A stretch of 64,000 nucleotides of DNA, taken from positions 140,988 through 204,987 of the forward strand of contig NZ_UFQC01000011.1 in the NCBI RefSeq assembly GCF_900496975.1. Direction: 5' to 3'. The position numbers and the translations under genes were made by a program. This stretch comes from Achromobacter veterisilvae. Lineage in GTDB: Bacteria; Pseudomonadota; Gammaproteobacteria; Burkholderiales; Burkholderiaceae_B. The notes under the pieces were generated by a model. That model made no database searches. It worked only from the letters and a program-made list of their open reading frames with translations, and was not told the DNA's origin. Below are positions 43,397 to 52,917 of the stretch, piece by piece (position 1 is the first letter of the stretch; every line of letters starts with the position of its first letter).

Positions 43397-44008
43397 ATGA
43401 CGTCGAATCTGCGCACGACACGGCCCAGACCACCTGACCAGGCTGATCGCGCTTTTATGCCGGCGCCCGAGCTGGCGCACTGGGTCGACCAGGCCATCCT
43501 GGCCAAGGGCGGAGAGCTGCACAATCCGGAACACGCCCACCTGGTGGATGCCGACATGGCATTCCTGTGGGCGCCGGCGGCGTTTGGCAAGGCCGGGCGC
43601 ACGGTGCTAGGCCAGGCCGAGCAGGTCATGTTCCGGGCCGGCGGCTGGCAGAAGGCCCGCCAGGAACAGCAAATGATCGAATGGTTCGGCTGTGTCCCGG
43701 AGTTCCTCATCACGCTGGCGGCGGACTACTGCGCCACCTGCAGCGATGCGGAATTCTGCGCCTTGGTCGAGCACGAGCTGTACCACGTGGGGCAGCGTAC
43801 CGACGAATTCGGCGCGCCGGCCTTCGACAAGCTGGGCCGCCCCAAGCTGCGCATCGTCGGCCACGACGTGGAAGAGTTCGTCGGCGTGGTGGCTCGTTAC
43901 GGGCCGTCGGTTGATGTCCAGCGCCTCGTCGCGGCGGCTGGCGCCGCCCCGGCCGTACCGCGGCTGAATATCGCCCGGGCCTGCGGGTGCTGCCTGAAGG
44001 TGGCATAG
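43397..44008 (+). CDS. putative phage metallopeptidase
   Basis: A 203-residue protein, first gene of the late + strand operon. The EHELYHVG motif is an HExxH-like zinc-binding signature (HELYH), with surrounding FCALVEHELYHVGQRTD matching the phage_metallopep family. A Cys-rich end (ACGCCLKVA) may bind metal too. Proposed roles are procapsid or scaffold processing; not proved. The next gene begins 21 bases later. Confidence 0.7.
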   Translation: MTSNLRTTRPRPPDQADRAFMPAPELAHWVDQAILAKGGELHNPEHAHLVDADMAFLWAPAAFGKAGRTVLGQAEQVMFRAGGWQKARQEQQMIEWFGCVPEFLITLAADYCATCSDAEFCALVEHELYHVGQRTDEFGAPAFDKLGRPKLRIVGHDVEEFVGVVARYGPSVDVQRLVAAAGAAPAVPRLNIARACGCCLKVA

Positions 44009-44028
44009 CGCCGGGCAGGATCTGCAAC

Positions 44029-44502
44029 ATGGCAAAGCTCACAGAGGCCCACAAGCGCTTCATCGTCCAGGCCCTGGCCTGCTGGGACACCCCCAGCCAG
44101 GTCGCGGAAGCCATCAAGGAAGAATTCGGCCTGGACGTGCCCCGGATGCAGGTGGCGCAGTACGACCCTACCAAGGTGGCCGGGAAGGGTCTGGCCAAGA
44201 AGTGGCGGGAGCTGTTCGAAGCCACGCGCAAGCGCTTTCGGGAGGAAGTGGCCGAGATCCCGATCGCTGACCAGGCATTCCGCCTTCGGGCTCTGGGCAA
44301 GATCTACGAACGGCATTTCAACCGGGGAAACGTCGTCGGCGCCGCGGCAGTCCTTGAGCAGGCAGCCAAGGAGGTCGGCGGCGCCTTTACGAACAGACGG
44401 GAGCACACGGGCCTCGATGGCGGGCCGATAGAACAGAAAACGGTGGTGGTCGATGGGAAAGAAATCGCCGCCGCCGTCGCCGAGCTCAACCGCGACTATT
44501 GA
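44029..44502 (+). CDS. terminase small subunit (DUF2280)
   Basis: From ATG 44029, 157 residues. The N-terminal [26 protein letters not shown] is the DUF2280 helix-turn-helix that recognises phage DNA, followed by [18 protein letters not shown]. It feeds DNA to the large subunit, whose gene starts 50 bases before its stop. The upstream frame extension to 43987 is not needed. Confidence 0.85.
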   Translation: MAKLTEAHKRFIVQALACWDTPSQVAEAIKEEFGLDVPRMQVAQYDPTKVAGKGLAKKWRELFEATRKRFREEVAEIPIADQAFRLRALGKIYERHFNRGNVVGAAAVLEQAAKEVGGAFTNRREHTGLDGGPIEQKTVVVDGKEIAAAVAELNRDY

Positions 44503-46036
44503 CCCCGCCGTCCTGCGCGCCACGGCCAAGGCCATGTGCGAGCAGGATCACCTGTTCTTCAGCCGGTACTTTTTCAAGCATCGCCAGGCCATCAAGTTCC
44601 GGGTCAACTGGCACCACGAACTGATCGCCGAGAAGGTGCAGGCCGTCATCGACGGCCGCATAAAGAACCTGGTCATCAACGTGCCCCCGGGGTCGTCGAA
44701 GACCGAGCTGGTGGCCATCAACTTGATGGCCCGCGGCCTGGCGCTGAACCCGCGCGCCCGGTTCCTGCACATCAGCTATTCGGACGACCTGGCGCTGCTG
44801 AATTCGCAGACGGCGAAGGAGCTGGTCCAGTCCGAAGAGTTCCAGGAACTGTGGCCGCTGAAGGTCGCTGCGGACGCGAAGAGCAAGAAGCGCTGGAACA
44901 TCGAGGTCAACGGCCGGAAGGCCGGGGGCGTCTACGCGGTGTCCCTCGGCGGCCAGATCACGGGCTTTCGCGCGGGCCACATGGCGGAAGGGTGGCAGGG
45001 CGCCATCATCATCGACGACCCGCTCAAGGTCGGCGACGCCTACAGCAAGCCGCGCCGCGCCAAGGCAAACCGCGACCTGATCGCCACGGTGAAAAGCCGT
45101 CGGGCCAACCCCGACACGCCGATCATCGTGATCATGCAGCGCCTGGCGCAGGAGGATGTCACCGGCTTCATCGAGGCCGGCAACCTCGGCCCGGACTGGG
45201 AACAGGTCGTCATCCCGGCGCTGATCGACGACGCGTACGTGGCCGGCTTGCCGGCGGAGCTGCAGGCGAAGGTCGACAGCAGCGTCCGCGACGAGAAGGG
45301 GCGGTTCAGCTATTGGCCCTACAAGGAGCCGCTGGCGGAGCTGCTCGCCATGGAGGCGGGCGCGGGCACGGACAAGGAAGGCGGGCGCATCAGTCGCTAC
45401 GTTTTCTCGGCGCAGTACCAGCAGCGTCCGGCGCCGCTGGGCGGCGATCTGATCCAGGGCGCCTGGTTCGGGCGCTACGTCGTTCCGCCGCGGATCGTCT
45501 CGCGCAAGGTATTCGCGGACACCGCGCAGAAGACCGCCGAGCGCAACGACTACAGCGTTTTCGAATGCTGGGGCCTGGGCGACGACGGCAAGATCTACCT
45601 GCTAGACCTGCTGCGCGGGAAATGGCAGGCGCCCGAGCTCAAGCGGCGCGCCGTGGACTTCTGGGCCAAGAACAAACCGTTCAATCCGAAGCTGTCCGCG
45701 CCGTTGAGGCAGCTCCTCATCGAGGACAAATCCAGTGGTACCGGCCTGATCCAGGAGATTGGCGCCGACGGCAAGATCCCTGTCAAGGGCGTGGAACGTG
45801 ACCGGGACAGGTTCACTCGGCTCATGGACGTGCAGAGCTACCTCGAGGCCGGCCTGGTCTGCATTCCAGAAGAGGCTCCCTGGGTGGCCGATTTCGTGGT
45901 CGAGTGCGAGGCCATCACGGCGGATGACACGCACGCCCACGACGACCAGGTCGATCCGATGGTCGACGCCATCAACGACATGCTCGCCACGGCGGGCAGC
46001 AACCTAGGGCGCTTTCAGGCGCTGGCAAGCACATGA
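44453..46036 (+). CDS. terminase large subunit
   Basis: A 527-residue motor protein. Walker A is VPPGSSKTE with K83; Walker B is IIIDDPL (D188, D189); the coupling motif [21 protein letters not shown] follows. The C-terminal nuclease domain has FADTAQKT and a terminal DDQVDP that supply metal-binding acids. It pumps DNA into the procapsid through the portal encoded next, and cuts concatemers. Start ATG 44453 overlaps the small subunit. Confidence 0.92.
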   Translation: MGKKSPPPSPSSTATIDPAVLRATAKAMCEQDHLFFSRYFFKHRQAIKFRVNWHHELIAEKVQAVIDGRIKNLVINVPPGSSKTELVAINLMARGLALNPRARFLHISYSDDLALLNSQTAKELVQSEEFQELWPLKVAADAKSKKRWNIEVNGRKAGGVYAVSLGGQITGFRAGHMAEGWQGAIIIDDPLKVGDAYSKPRRAKANRDLIATVKSRRANPDTPIIVIMQRLAQEDVTGFIEAGNLGPDWEQVVIPALIDDAYVAGLPAELQAKVDSSVRDEKGRFSYWPYKEPLAELLAMEAGAGTDKEGGRISRYVFSAQYQQRPAPLGGDLIQGAWFGRYVVPPRIVSRKVFADTAQKTAERNDYSVFECWGLGDDGKIYLLDLLRGKWQAPELKRRAVDFWAKNKPFNPKLSAPLRQLLIEDKSSGTGLIQEIGADGKIPVKGVERDRDRFTRLMDVQSYLEAGLVCIPEEAPWVADFVVECEAITADDTHAHDDQVDPMVDAINDMLATAGSNLGRFQALAST

Positions 46037-47316
46037 TGAACCAAGATGGCTATCTCAGCGCGGTGCTGGGACCTGCGATGCACGACTTGGCCGCGGCTGG
46101 CTTCGGCGCCCTGGACGACCTGGCAATGTATGCGGAGGGGGGACTGCCGGCGCGCGTGGTGGACGTGATCCCGGACGTCGCGGTGTCGCGAGGCGTGGAG
46201 ATCACGGGCGACGATCGCGTGGGCGCCGAGCTGGACCGGCTCAAGGTGCTGCCGGCGCTGGCTGATGCCTGGCGCTGGGCGCGCCTGACAGGCGGCGGCG
46301 CGATCGTCGTCATCGCAAAGGACGGGCGCGCGCTGCGCGACCCACTGAACCTGGAGAGCCTGGACCGACTGGAAGAGCTGAAGGTATTCACGCTGGACGA
46401 CGTATCTGCCACGGAAAAACGCTATTCGGATCCGAACGAGGCCAATTTCGGCATGCCAGAGGTCTACCGCGTGCGGACGCAGACGCCCGGCGCGGTTGCG
46501 GCCGAGTTCTTCGTGCATGAAAGCCGGCTGATCGAGGTCCCCGGGGACCCGCTGCCGGCCAAGCTCAACCGCAAGGGCATTCCGTGGGCGGGGCGGCCGG
46601 CGGTGACCAGGGCTTTCCGCGCCATCCGGCGCTATGGCGAGGGCCTGCACTGGGCGTTGCGCTTGCTGGAGAAGAAGCAGCAGGCCGTTCACAAGATGAA
46701 GGGCCTGGCCGAAGCGATCGAGACCCAACTGGAGCATGTTGTCCGGAAACGGGTGGAGATGGTCGACGCGGTCCGCAACGCGCTCAACGGCGTGGCGGTG
46801 GATTCTGAGGACGATTATCAGATCCTCAGTTCCGACATGGGGGGCGTCAAGGACACCCTTGCCGAGTTCCAGATTGCTGTCGCGGCGGAAACCGGGATCC
46901 CCGTGCCTCAGATTTTCGGCCGGTCCGCTTCCGGCTTGAACGCCACGGGCGACGGTGATCTCGAAGGCTTTTACAACACCGTCGCCATGGGCCGCGAAGT
47001 GAAGATCAACCCCGCCCTGGAGCGTCTGGTGTCGCTGATCCGCGCGCAGCGCGGCCTGGCCACCGCTGGTGATGGGCAGGGCGAGGCCTGGTCCATCACC
47101 TGGCCTGCGCTCAAGCCGGCCACTGCGAAGGAAGGGGCAGAAGTCCGCAAAACCCTGGCCGAAGCGCAGGCCCGGGAAATGGACGCGCTCAGCGGCGCCG
47201 TGGACAACGGACTGAGCCAGGACCAGGCGTTCCGGTACATGAAACAGGAAGGGCTCTATGGCCTCATCCCCGACGCCGACGGCCAGTCGGCGAAGTCGTA
47301 CGCCGCGGCCACCTAA
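46033..47316 (+). CDS. portal protein (DUF1073)
   Basis: A 427-residue protein matching DUF1073: [32 protein letters not shown], and a [20 protein letters not shown] region near the tail-tunnel helix, followed by [20 protein letters not shown]. It forms the dodecameric gateway for DNA. Overlaps terL by 4 bases and the next head gene by 59. Confidence 0.88.
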   Translation: MMNQDGYLSAVLGPAMHDLAAAGFGALDDLAMYAEGGLPARVVDVIPDVAVSRGVEITGDDRVGAELDRLKVLPALADAWRWARLTGGGAIVVIAKDGRALRDPLNLESLDRLEELKVFTLDDVSATEKRYSDPNEANFGMPEVYRVRTQTPGAVAAEFFVHESRLIEVPGDPLPAKLNRKGIPWAGRPAVTRAFRAIRRYGEGLHWALRLLEKKQQAVHKMKGLAEAIETQLEHVVRKRVEMVDAVRNALNGVAVDSEDDYQILSSDMGGVKDTLAEFQIAVAAETGIPVPQIFGRSASGLNATGDGDLEGFYNTVAMGREVKINPALERLVSLIRAQRGLATAGDGQGEAWSITWPALKPATAKEGAEVRKTLAEAQAREMDALSGAVDNGLSQDQAFRYMKQEGLYGLIPDADGQSAKSYAAAT

Positions 47317-48097
47317 GCAATGGCGCTATCCGCTGGGTGACGAGCAGGATTACCTGCGCGCGCTGCGCACGCAGGCGGAAGCCGCCATTCTGGCGGTCGA
47401 GCGGTATGTGCTGCCCGAGCTGCCCCGCGTGTTGCGCCAGGACGACCTCCGGAACACCCCGGAGGGCCCCGAGAGCTGGTTCGAATCGCTGCGCCGGGCG
47501 TTCATGGAGGCCCTGGGCGCGGCCATGGTGGATGACGGCAAGGCCCAGGGCCTGGCCGCGATGATTGCCCAGCGGGTGGAGAAGTACAACAAGGAGCAGT
47601 ACCACCGGCTCCTGCGCCGGGCATACGGCGTCGACGTGTTCAAGGCCGAGCCCCGGCTGGCCGGGATCCTGCGCCCCTGGGAGGCCGAGAACATCGGCCT
47701 GATCAAGTCCATCCCGGAGCAGTATCTGGATACCCTGCACGGGCGCGTCGTCGCCGCGGTGCGCAGGGGCACTTCGCTACGCGACCTGACCCGCCAGATC
47801 CGCGAAACGTACGACCTGCCGCGCAGCCGGGTCGAGCTGATCGCCCGCGACCAGATCGGCAAGCTGAACGGGGACCTGACCGAATATCGGCAGACCAACA
47901 TCGGCGTCAAGAAGTACCGGTGGCGCGGCGTCATGGACGAGCGCGAGCGCGATGAGCACGTCGAGCGGGAAGGGCAGGAGTTCGAATGGGACAAGCCGCC
48001 GCCTGACGGCCACCCTGGCAAGCCGATCCGCTGCCGGTGCTGGGCCGAGGCGGTCCTGCCGGCGCTTGATGACCTGGACGCCTTGATTATTCATTGA
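47258..48097 (+). CDS. minor head protein (Mu F / SPP1 gp7-like)
   Basis: A 279-residue protein with a basic, disordered N-terminus, a helical middle, and the C-terminal phage Mu F/SPP1 gp7 signature: VELIARDQIGKLNGDLTEYRQ, KKYRWRGVMDERERDEH and a PIRCRCWAE end. It associates with the portal in procapsid assembly. It starts inside the portal gene. Confidence 0.85.
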   Translation: MASSPTPTASRRSRTPRPPKQWRYPLGDEQDYLRALRTQAEAAILAVERYVLPELPRVLRQDDLRNTPEGPESWFESLRRAFMEALGAAMVDDGKAQGLAAMIAQRVEKYNKEQYHRLLRRAYGVDVFKAEPRLAGILRPWEAENIGLIKSIPEQYLDTLHGRVVAAVRRGTSLRDLTRQIRETYDLPRSRVELIARDQIGKLNGDLTEYRQTNIGVKKYRWRGVMDERERDEHVEREGQEFEWDKPPPDGHPGKPIRCRCWAEAVLPALDDLDALIIH

Positions 48098-48099
48098 CC

Positions 48100-48594
48100 A
48101 TGACAAATTTATCGCTTGCCGAAAGGCTCCGAACGGTACTTTCCTACGATCCCAACACGGGAATTTTCACGAATCGAACAGATCGACCTCTTGCGAAAGC
48201 CGGGTGTCCAGCGGGCAGCCCGGATAAGTACGGCTATCTTCAGATCTTCTTCGAGGGAAAGAACTGCAAGGCGCATCGCCTAGCTTGGCTGTACATGGCC
48301 GGCGATTGGCCGGCGGGCAACATTGACCACGTAAACGGCTCGCGCAGCGACAACCGCTGGTCAAACCTGCGTGTCGGGTCTCAAGCGCTCAATGCGCAAA
48401 ATCTGCGAGGGCCGCGGCGGGACAACATGATTGGGCTGCTTGGCGTATCACTCGATAAACGTCGGGGAACCTACCGCGCACAGATCATGGTGGACGGGAA
48501 AAGCCGCCACCTTGGCACATTTGGCGATCCTCAATCAGCCCACCAGGCCTACCTGAAAGCGAAGCGCACCCTACATCCGGGCTGCACCATCTAG
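48100..48594 (+). CDS. HNH homing endonuclease with AP2 domain
   Basis: 164 residues from ATG 48100 (a TTG at 48094 is in frame). The HNH region is AHRLAWLYMAGDWPAGNIDHVNGSRSDNRW with H and N ligands, and the C-terminal GLLGVSLDKRRGTYRAQIMV is an AP2-type DNA-binding fold. HNH-AP2 proteins are free-standing homing endonucleases. It sits between the F-like head gene and the DUF2213 gene, and its sequence composition is less GC-rich than its neighbours, as expected for an insertion. Confidence 0.88.
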   Translation: MTNLSLAERLRTVLSYDPNTGIFTNRTDRPLAKAGCPAGSPDKYGYLQIFFEGKNCKAHRLAWLYMAGDWPAGNIDHVNGSRSDNRWSNLRVGSQALNAQNLRGPRRDNMIGLLGVSLDKRRGTYRAQIMVDGKSRHLGTFGDPQSAHQAYLKAKRTLHPGCTI

Positions 48595-48605
48595 GGAGAG
48601 GGATC

Positions 48606-49691
48606 ATGGTTATGCGATATGACCGGGCGCCATTGAAGGCCACCCGGACGGATGAGGGCTACCTTGTCGACACGCCGGTGCTGACCCGGACCGGCGTTTT
48701 CGAGTACCGAGACGGCGGGGGAAACATCCGACGCGAGTTCCGGCCCCCTGAAGAGGTATTCAACGCCGACTCCATGGCAAGCCTGCGCGGCAAGCCCATC
48801 ACCGACGGCCACCCCGGGAAGGTGACGGCCAAGAACGTGCGCCAGCACATGGTTGGCACGGCTTTGTCCGGCGGGCGCCAAGATGGCGAGAACATGGTCG
48901 GGGATATTCACATCTTCGACACCGGGCCAGTAGATGCGGGCAACAAGGAATTGTCGCTGGGCTACGAACTGGAGCTGGACGAGACTCCGGGGGTATCGCC
49001 GCAGGGCGAGCGCTACGACGCCGTCCAGCGAAACATCCGATACAACCACCTGGCGGTGGTGAAACGCGGCCGCGCCGGCAACGCGCGGCTCAACCTTGAC
49101 GCGGCAGACGCCGTAACGAAAACCGAAGAGGAAGATGACATGAGCATGGTCAAAATCCGCCTCGATTCCGGCCTGTCGTATGACGCGGCTCCGGAAGTGG
49201 CGAACGAGCTGGAGCGCCTGCGCGCCGAGGTGAAGACCGCCACGACCAAGGCGGACACCGAAGCGGCTCGGGCCGACACCGAGAAGGCGCGCGCGGACAA
49301 TGCCGAGGCCGGGATCGCCAAGGCCCGCGAGGACGCCCAGGGCGCCGCCCTGGCGCGCGTGAAGCTGGAAGCCGCCGCCACCCAGCACAAGGTGGATTTC
49401 AAGGCCGACACTGCCGATCGCGCGCTGCGCGAGGGCATCATCAAGGCCATCCGCGGCGATTCCTTCGACCTGACGGGCAAATCCGACGGTTACGTCGAGG
49501 CGGCGTTCGACCTGGCCGTCAGCGATGCCCAGGCCCGCCAGGACGCTCTCGCGGCGCAGCGTCGCGAGATGGGCGGTAGCCAGAAGCCGGGGACCGCCGG
49601 CAAGGAACGCGCCGACGGCGCTGAGCCGCCGGTGTCGGCGCGCTCGGCCCGCCAAGCCTATCTCTCGAACCTGACGAAAGGAGGCGAATAA
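48606..49691 (+). CDS. DUF2213 capsid maturation protease/scaffold
   Basis: A 361-residue protein. The N-terminal 170 residues match DUF2213 (TPVLTRTGVFEYRDGGG, GKPITDGHP, VDAGNKELSLGYELELDE), a predicted serine-protease-like head maturation domain. Residues 179-361 are acidic and strongly helical with repeats of Ala/Lys/Glu (about 200-265), a scaffold-like coiled coil. An internal start at 49140 can express this part alone. Overlaps the next gene by one base. Confidence 0.85.
   Translation: MVMRYDRAPLKATRTDEGYLVDTPVLTRTGVFEYRDGGGNIRREFRPPEEVFNADSMASLRGKPITDGHPGKVTAKNVRQHMVGTALSGGRQDGENMVGDIHIFDTGPVDAGNKELSLGYELELDETPGVSPQGERYDAVQRNIRYNHLAVVKRGRAGNARLNLDAADAVTKTEEEDDMSMVKIRLDSGLSYDAAPEVANELERLRAEVKTATTKADTEAARADTEKARADNAEAGIAKAREDAQGAALARVKLEAAATQHKVDFKADTADRALREGIIKAIRGDSFDLTGKSDGYVEAAFDLAVSDAQARQDALAAQRREMGGSQKPGTAGKERADGAEPPVSARSARQAYLSNLTKGGE
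49140..49691 (+). CDS. internal in-frame scaffold start inside the DUF2213 gene
   Basis: An in-frame ATG at 49140 (protein MSMVKIRLDSGL) has GAGGAAGA 6 bases upstream, an unusually good ribosome-binding site for a mid-gene codon. Translation from it gives a 183-residue helical protein without the protease domain, as lambda C/Nu3 does. Prediction from sequence only. Confidence 0.55.
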   Translation: MSMVKIRLDSGLSYDAAPEVANELERLRAEVKTATTKADTEAARADTEKARADNAEAGIAKAREDAQGAALARVKLEAAATQHKVDFKADTADRALREGIIKAIRGDSFDLTGKSDGYVEAAFDLAVSDAQARQDALAAQRREMGGSQKPGTAGKERADGAEPPVSARSARQAYLSNLTKGGE

Positions 49692-50155
49692 TGCCCCCCA
49701 TCTATGACGACCGCATGGACGCTGCCTACGCCGGCATGAAGGCGGACCTGGGTTACGACGACGTCGAAACCTGCGCGGCCGCCGGCAACATCGCGCCGGG
49801 CGTGATCGTGGGCGACACCACGAACGACCGTATCGTCGCCGGGCCTGGCTCCCGCATTCGCGGCCTGGCCCTGCACACGCACACCATCCCCCGCGAGGGC
49901 GGCTACCGCGAATTCGACGCCGTCAGCGTGCTGCGCGTTCGCCGCGGCTGGGCGAGGGTCACCAGCGGTGGCGCTGTCACCAAGGACGGTCCGGTGAAGT
50001 GCGCCGCCGACGGCACGGTTTCTGATGCCGGCGCCACCGCCGTGCCGAATGCGGTTTTCCGCTCTGCGGCGGTGGACGTTGCCGGCGGCAAGATCGTCCT
50101 GGTCGAGCTTCACGCGCCGTTCGCGGTAGCTCCCGAGGCTCCCGAAGCTCCCTGA
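49691..50155 (+). CDS. structural cement / decoration protein (DUF2190-like)
   Basis: A 154-residue protein with a beta-rich composition: NIAPGVIVGDTTNDRIVAGPG, a RVRRGWARVTSGGAVTKDGPV strand pair, and a terminal GKIVLVELHAPF. It resembles capsid cement proteins that stabilise the outer shell, encoded directly before the major capsid gene as in related phages. Confidence 0.7.
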   Translation: MPPIYDDRMDAAYAGMKADLGYDDVETCAAAGNIAPGVIVGDTTNDRIVAGPGSRIRGLALHTHTIPREGGYREFDAVSVLRVRRGWARVTSGGAVTKDGPVKCAADGTVSDAGATAVPNAVFRSAAVDVAGGKIVLVELHAPFAVAPEAPEAP

Positions 50156-50182
50156 CGCCCGGCACCCCCTCAAGAACAACCC

Positions 50183-50205
50183 AAGGCCCCGAAAGGGGCC
50201 TTTTT
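50183..50205 (+). terminator. intrinsic terminator between cement and capsid genes
   Basis: Stem AAGGCCCC/GGGGCCTT (50183-50190 with 50195-50202), GAAA loop, T-tract to 50205. It lies just before the capsid gene and may attenuate read-through or mark a processed 5' end that boosts capsid message. Confidence 0.75.
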
Positions 50206-50218
50206 CATTGGGAACACC

Positions 50219-51178
50219 ATGGAAAAGCACGAGCATTACGACGAGGCCGACCTGCCGGCCGTCAAAACCATCGTCGTGGCGCTGGCCGGCATGCGCGAGG
50301 ACGAAGGCCTCTTCACCGCCCGCCAGTTGGACTACGTCAAGACCCGCACCTATGACAAGAAGCTGGCGCCCATGATTGGCCTGCAGCTTGTGCCGATCTC
50401 CACCGAGGTGCCGGAGTGGGCCGAAACCTTCACGTACTTCATGTACGACGAGGTGGGCATGGCGAAGATCGTGGCGAACTATGCCGACGATCTGCCCCGC
50501 GCCGACGTCAAGGGCGAAGAGAAGGTCGCCCAGGTCAAGAACATCGGCGACTCGTACGGCTACAGCGTCATGGAACTGCGCGCGGCCGCGGCCAACCGTA
50601 CCGACCTGCCCACGCGCAAGTCGATGGCGGCTCGCAAGGCGGTCGAGATCAAGCTGAACCAGATGGCGCTCATTGGCGACACCAAGTTCGGCCTCTTCGG
50701 CCTGACGAACCACCCGAACGTGCCGCTGGTGGTGGGCCTGCACGGCGACTGGCTGAATCCGACCACGACCGCCGATCAGATCCTGGCTGACCTGGACATG
50801 ATCTACGACGCGGTGCCCAACCAGTCGAAGGACGTGCACACGCCGACGCGCATTGTCATGCCGACCGAACACCGCAGCCGGATTTTTTCGCTGCGTGTTC
50901 CCGATACGAACGGCAAGACGGTGGGGCAGTTCTTCCAGGACAAGCACCCCGGCCTGCAGATCATGGGCGCGTCCGAATTCAAGGGCGCCGGCACCGGCGG
51001 CAAGGATCTGATCCTGGCCTACGAGTACAGCGAGGAAAACCTCGCCATGGAGCTGCCCATGCCGTTCAACCAACTGGCCGCACAGGCGCGTGGCCTGGAG
51101 CTGGTGGTGCCCTGCCTGGCGCGTGCCGGTGGGGTGGTCGTGTACTACCCGCTGTCGATGGCGAAGGGGGAAATCTGA
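50219..51178 (+). CDS. major capsid protein (DUF2184)
   Basis: A 319-residue HK97-fold protein of the DUF2184 type. Typical segments: KKLAPMIGLQLVPISTEVPE, AKIVANYADDLPRADV, KAVEIKLNQMALIGDTKFGL and the C-terminal strand VPCLARAGGVVVYYPLSMA. It makes the icosahedral shell. Starts at ATG 50219 with GGGAAC upstream. Confidence 0.88.
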   Translation: MEKHEHYDEADLPAVKTIVVALAGMREDEGLFTARQLDYVKTRTYDKKLAPMIGLQLVPISTEVPEWAETFTYFMYDEVGMAKIVANYADDLPRADVKGEEKVAQVKNIGDSYGYSVMELRAAAANRTDLPTRKSMAARKAVEIKLNQMALIGDTKFGLFGLTNHPNVPLVVGLHGDWLNPTTTADQILADLDMIYDAVPNQSKDVHTPTRIVMPTEHRSRIFSLRVPDTNGKTVGQFFQDKHPGLQIMGASEFKGAGTGGKDLILAYEYSEENLAMELPMPFNQLAAQARGLELVVPCLARAGGVVVYYPLSMAKGEI

Positions 51179-51561
51179 TGAAGTACTGCGTCAATACCAC
51201 CAAGGCAGTCATCAACATCGGCGGCCACACGGTCATCGCGCCGACGAAAGCGGCCTGGGTCGACCCGGAGATCCGTGGCGTGCAGGATCTGATCGACCGC
51301 GGGCTGCTGGCCGAGAGCGAACCGCCGGCGGGGGGCGAGGCGCCGAAGAAGGGCGCCGAGGCCGGCCAAACGGGGGCGCCGGGTGCCAAAGAGCCGTCCA
51401 CTATCAAGGAGCTGAAAGCCTGGCTCGATGAGCAGGGAGCTCAGTACTCGCCGTCGGCTTCCAAGCCGGAGCTGCAGGGTCTGTATGAAGCTCTGAAGGC
51501 CACAGCTTCGGGCGAGGGCGACGGGGACACGTCGGCTGGTGCCGGTTCGCAAGGAGCGTAA
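51178..51561 (+). CDS. head protein with C-terminal SAP/HeH-like module, 127 aa
   Basis: The N-terminal 45 residues are a small beta-domain (VINIGGHTVIAPTKAAWVD). After a Gly/Ala/Glu linker the C-terminal TIKELKAWLDEQGAQYSPSA with KPELQGLYEALK is a helix-extension-helix like that of phage HeH/SAP proteins. It follows the capsid gene and may be a head completion or minor head component. Confidence 0.6.
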   Translation: MKYCVNTTKAVINIGGHTVIAPTKAAWVDPEIRGVQDLIDRGLLAESEPPAGGEAPKKGAEAGQTGAPGAKEPSTIKELKAWLDEQGAQYSPSASKPELQGLYEALKATASGEGDGDTSAGAGSQGA

Positions 51562-51563
51562 GC

Positions 51564-51947
51564 ATGGCCGCCACCGTCGATGATCTGGATTTCCTGGCGC
51601 CGGCGGTGGCCGGCATGCCGCGCGACGAGAAGGAGCGGGCTCTGGCCTTCGCCGCAGACTACCGCCCGGCCTGCCTTCCCGAAAAGAAGCAGGACGAGGC
51701 GCAGCTCTGGTACGCGGCCTGGTTGTTGTATGGGATCAAACAGCAGCGAGCCGCGGAGAATGACGGCGTGCTGGCCAGGCCTGGTGTCGTCAGCGAAAAG
51801 GAAGGCGACCTGCAGCACACATACGGCAAGGTGGAAGGCGCGGACGATCCGGCCGGCTTCTATGGGCAGTACGAGCGGCTGGCGCGGCTGTGCCGTGTCG
51901 GCGCCGCTACGGTCAGGAGCAGGCCCTATGTCCACAAAATCGACTGA
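51564..51947 (+). CDS. head-tail connector (DUF4054-like), 127 aa
   Basis: Residues with a helical N-terminus, QLWYAAWLLYGIKQQR, and a C-terminal FYGQYERLARLCRV follow the pattern of DUF4054-type adaptor proteins which sit under the portal. It overlaps the next gene by 20 bases. Confidence 0.6.
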   Translation: MAATVDDLDFLAPAVAGMPRDEKERALAFAADYRPACLPEKKQDEAQLWYAAWLLYGIKQQRAAENDGVLARPGVVSEKEGDLQHTYGKVEGADDPAGFYGQYERLARLCRVGAATVRSRPYVHKID

Positions 51948-52380
51948 TAAGGGATTCGACCAGTTCGTCCGGCTCACGCGCGCGATCAACGGTCGTGGCG
52001 TGAAGTTCGGAATCCAGGCAGACGCCGGCAAGGATCCGGAGACGGGCGCCGATCTGCTTGATATCGCCATCTTCAATGAATATGGGACAGAGACCATCCC
52101 CGCGCGGCCGTTCATGCGGGACTTTGCCGAGAAAAACGGCAAGGCCCTTGGCCAGGCCATGGAGCGCGTGGCCGGCGCCGTGCAGGACGGGCAGTTGGGC
52201 GTCGATGCGGCCCTGGATCAACTGGGCGCCTTCGCCGAGAAGCACCAGAGGGCGCATGTGCAGCAGTCCAAGAAGTGGGCCAAGCCGAACGCGCCGTCGA
52301 CGGTGCAGAAGAAGGGAAGCGATGTGCCCCTGATTGATCAAGGCCTGATGGTGGGCGCCATTCGCTACGAAAAGGTGTAG
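51928..52380 (+). CDS. neck protein, HK97 gp10-like, 150 aa
   Basis: From ATG 51928 (GAGCAGG upstream). AIFNEYGTETIPARPFMRDF is the PARPF segment typical of gp10-like tail completion proteins. The rest is helical (ALGQAMERVAGAVQDGQL). It would close the head-tail neck. Confidence 0.65.
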   Translation: MSTKSTDKGFDQFVRLTRAINGRGVKFGIQADAGKDPETGADLLDIAIFNEYGTETIPARPFMRDFAEKNGKALGQAMERVAGAVQDGQLGVDAALDQLGAFAEKHQRAHVQQSKKWAKPNAPSTVQKKGSDVPLIDQGLMVGAIRYEKV

Positions 52381-52383
52381 GCC

Positions 52384-52749
52384 ATGAGCTTTCGCAAACC
52401 GCATGTCATCCGCACGCGCGCGGTGGGCCAGTATGTCCGCGGTCGGTGGGAAGAAGGCGCGCCGGGGTCGGACCTGACCATTCAAGCATCGGTCCAGCCC
52501 GCCAAAACGGGCGATTACGACCTCCTGCAGGCGCACCCGGAAGGGCGGCGCGTTCATTCGGCGGTGCGCATCTACACCAGCGCGCAACTGAACGTCGCCG
52601 GGCAGGACTGGCGCAACGGCGATCGCCTGGTATGGGGGGCCGGTCCACTGGCTGGCGAGTACCTCCTGGTCGGCGTGGCGCCTTGGCAGTCGGGCGTCAT
52701 CCCGCATTTTCGCTACCTGGCCGTCCTTCTGGCGGCCGCAGAACAGTAA
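52384..52749 (+). CDS. head-tail joining protein, 121 aa
   Basis: Beta-rich, with segments DLTIQASVQPAKTGDYDLLQ, RVHSAVRIYTSAQLNVAGQ and EYLLVGVAPWQ. This pattern (QPLSG-like GDYDLL and GD turns) matches phage stopper/neck proteins. Located between the gp10-like gene and the tail terminator. Confidence 0.6.
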   Translation: MSFRKPHVIRTRAVGQYVRGRWEEGAPGSDLTIQASVQPAKTGDYDLLQAHPEGRRVHSAVRIYTSAQLNVAGQDWRNGDRLVWGAGPLAGEYLLVGVAPWQSGVIPHFRYLAVLLAAAEQ

Positions 52750-52917
52750 CAAGCCCAGGAGTTCCCCGGCAGTCTGGATCGGGGCCGGACGGGGCTAAAC
52801 GTCCGGAAGGACTCACCAGACCCGGCTGGGCATTCCAGACAACCGGGGAGGGTAGTGCCGAGTCGGCGCGTACGCGCGGCGGTAGACCCATCGGCACGTA
52901 ATTTTCGAGGTATGGGC
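52750..52917. other. 168-base intergenic region with small hairpin
   Basis: No convincing gene. CCGGAC (52785-52790) pairs with GTCCGG (52801-52806) over a 10-base loop. A GAGG sequence at 52905-52908 probably serves the next gene. No clear promoter is seen. Confidence 0.6.
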
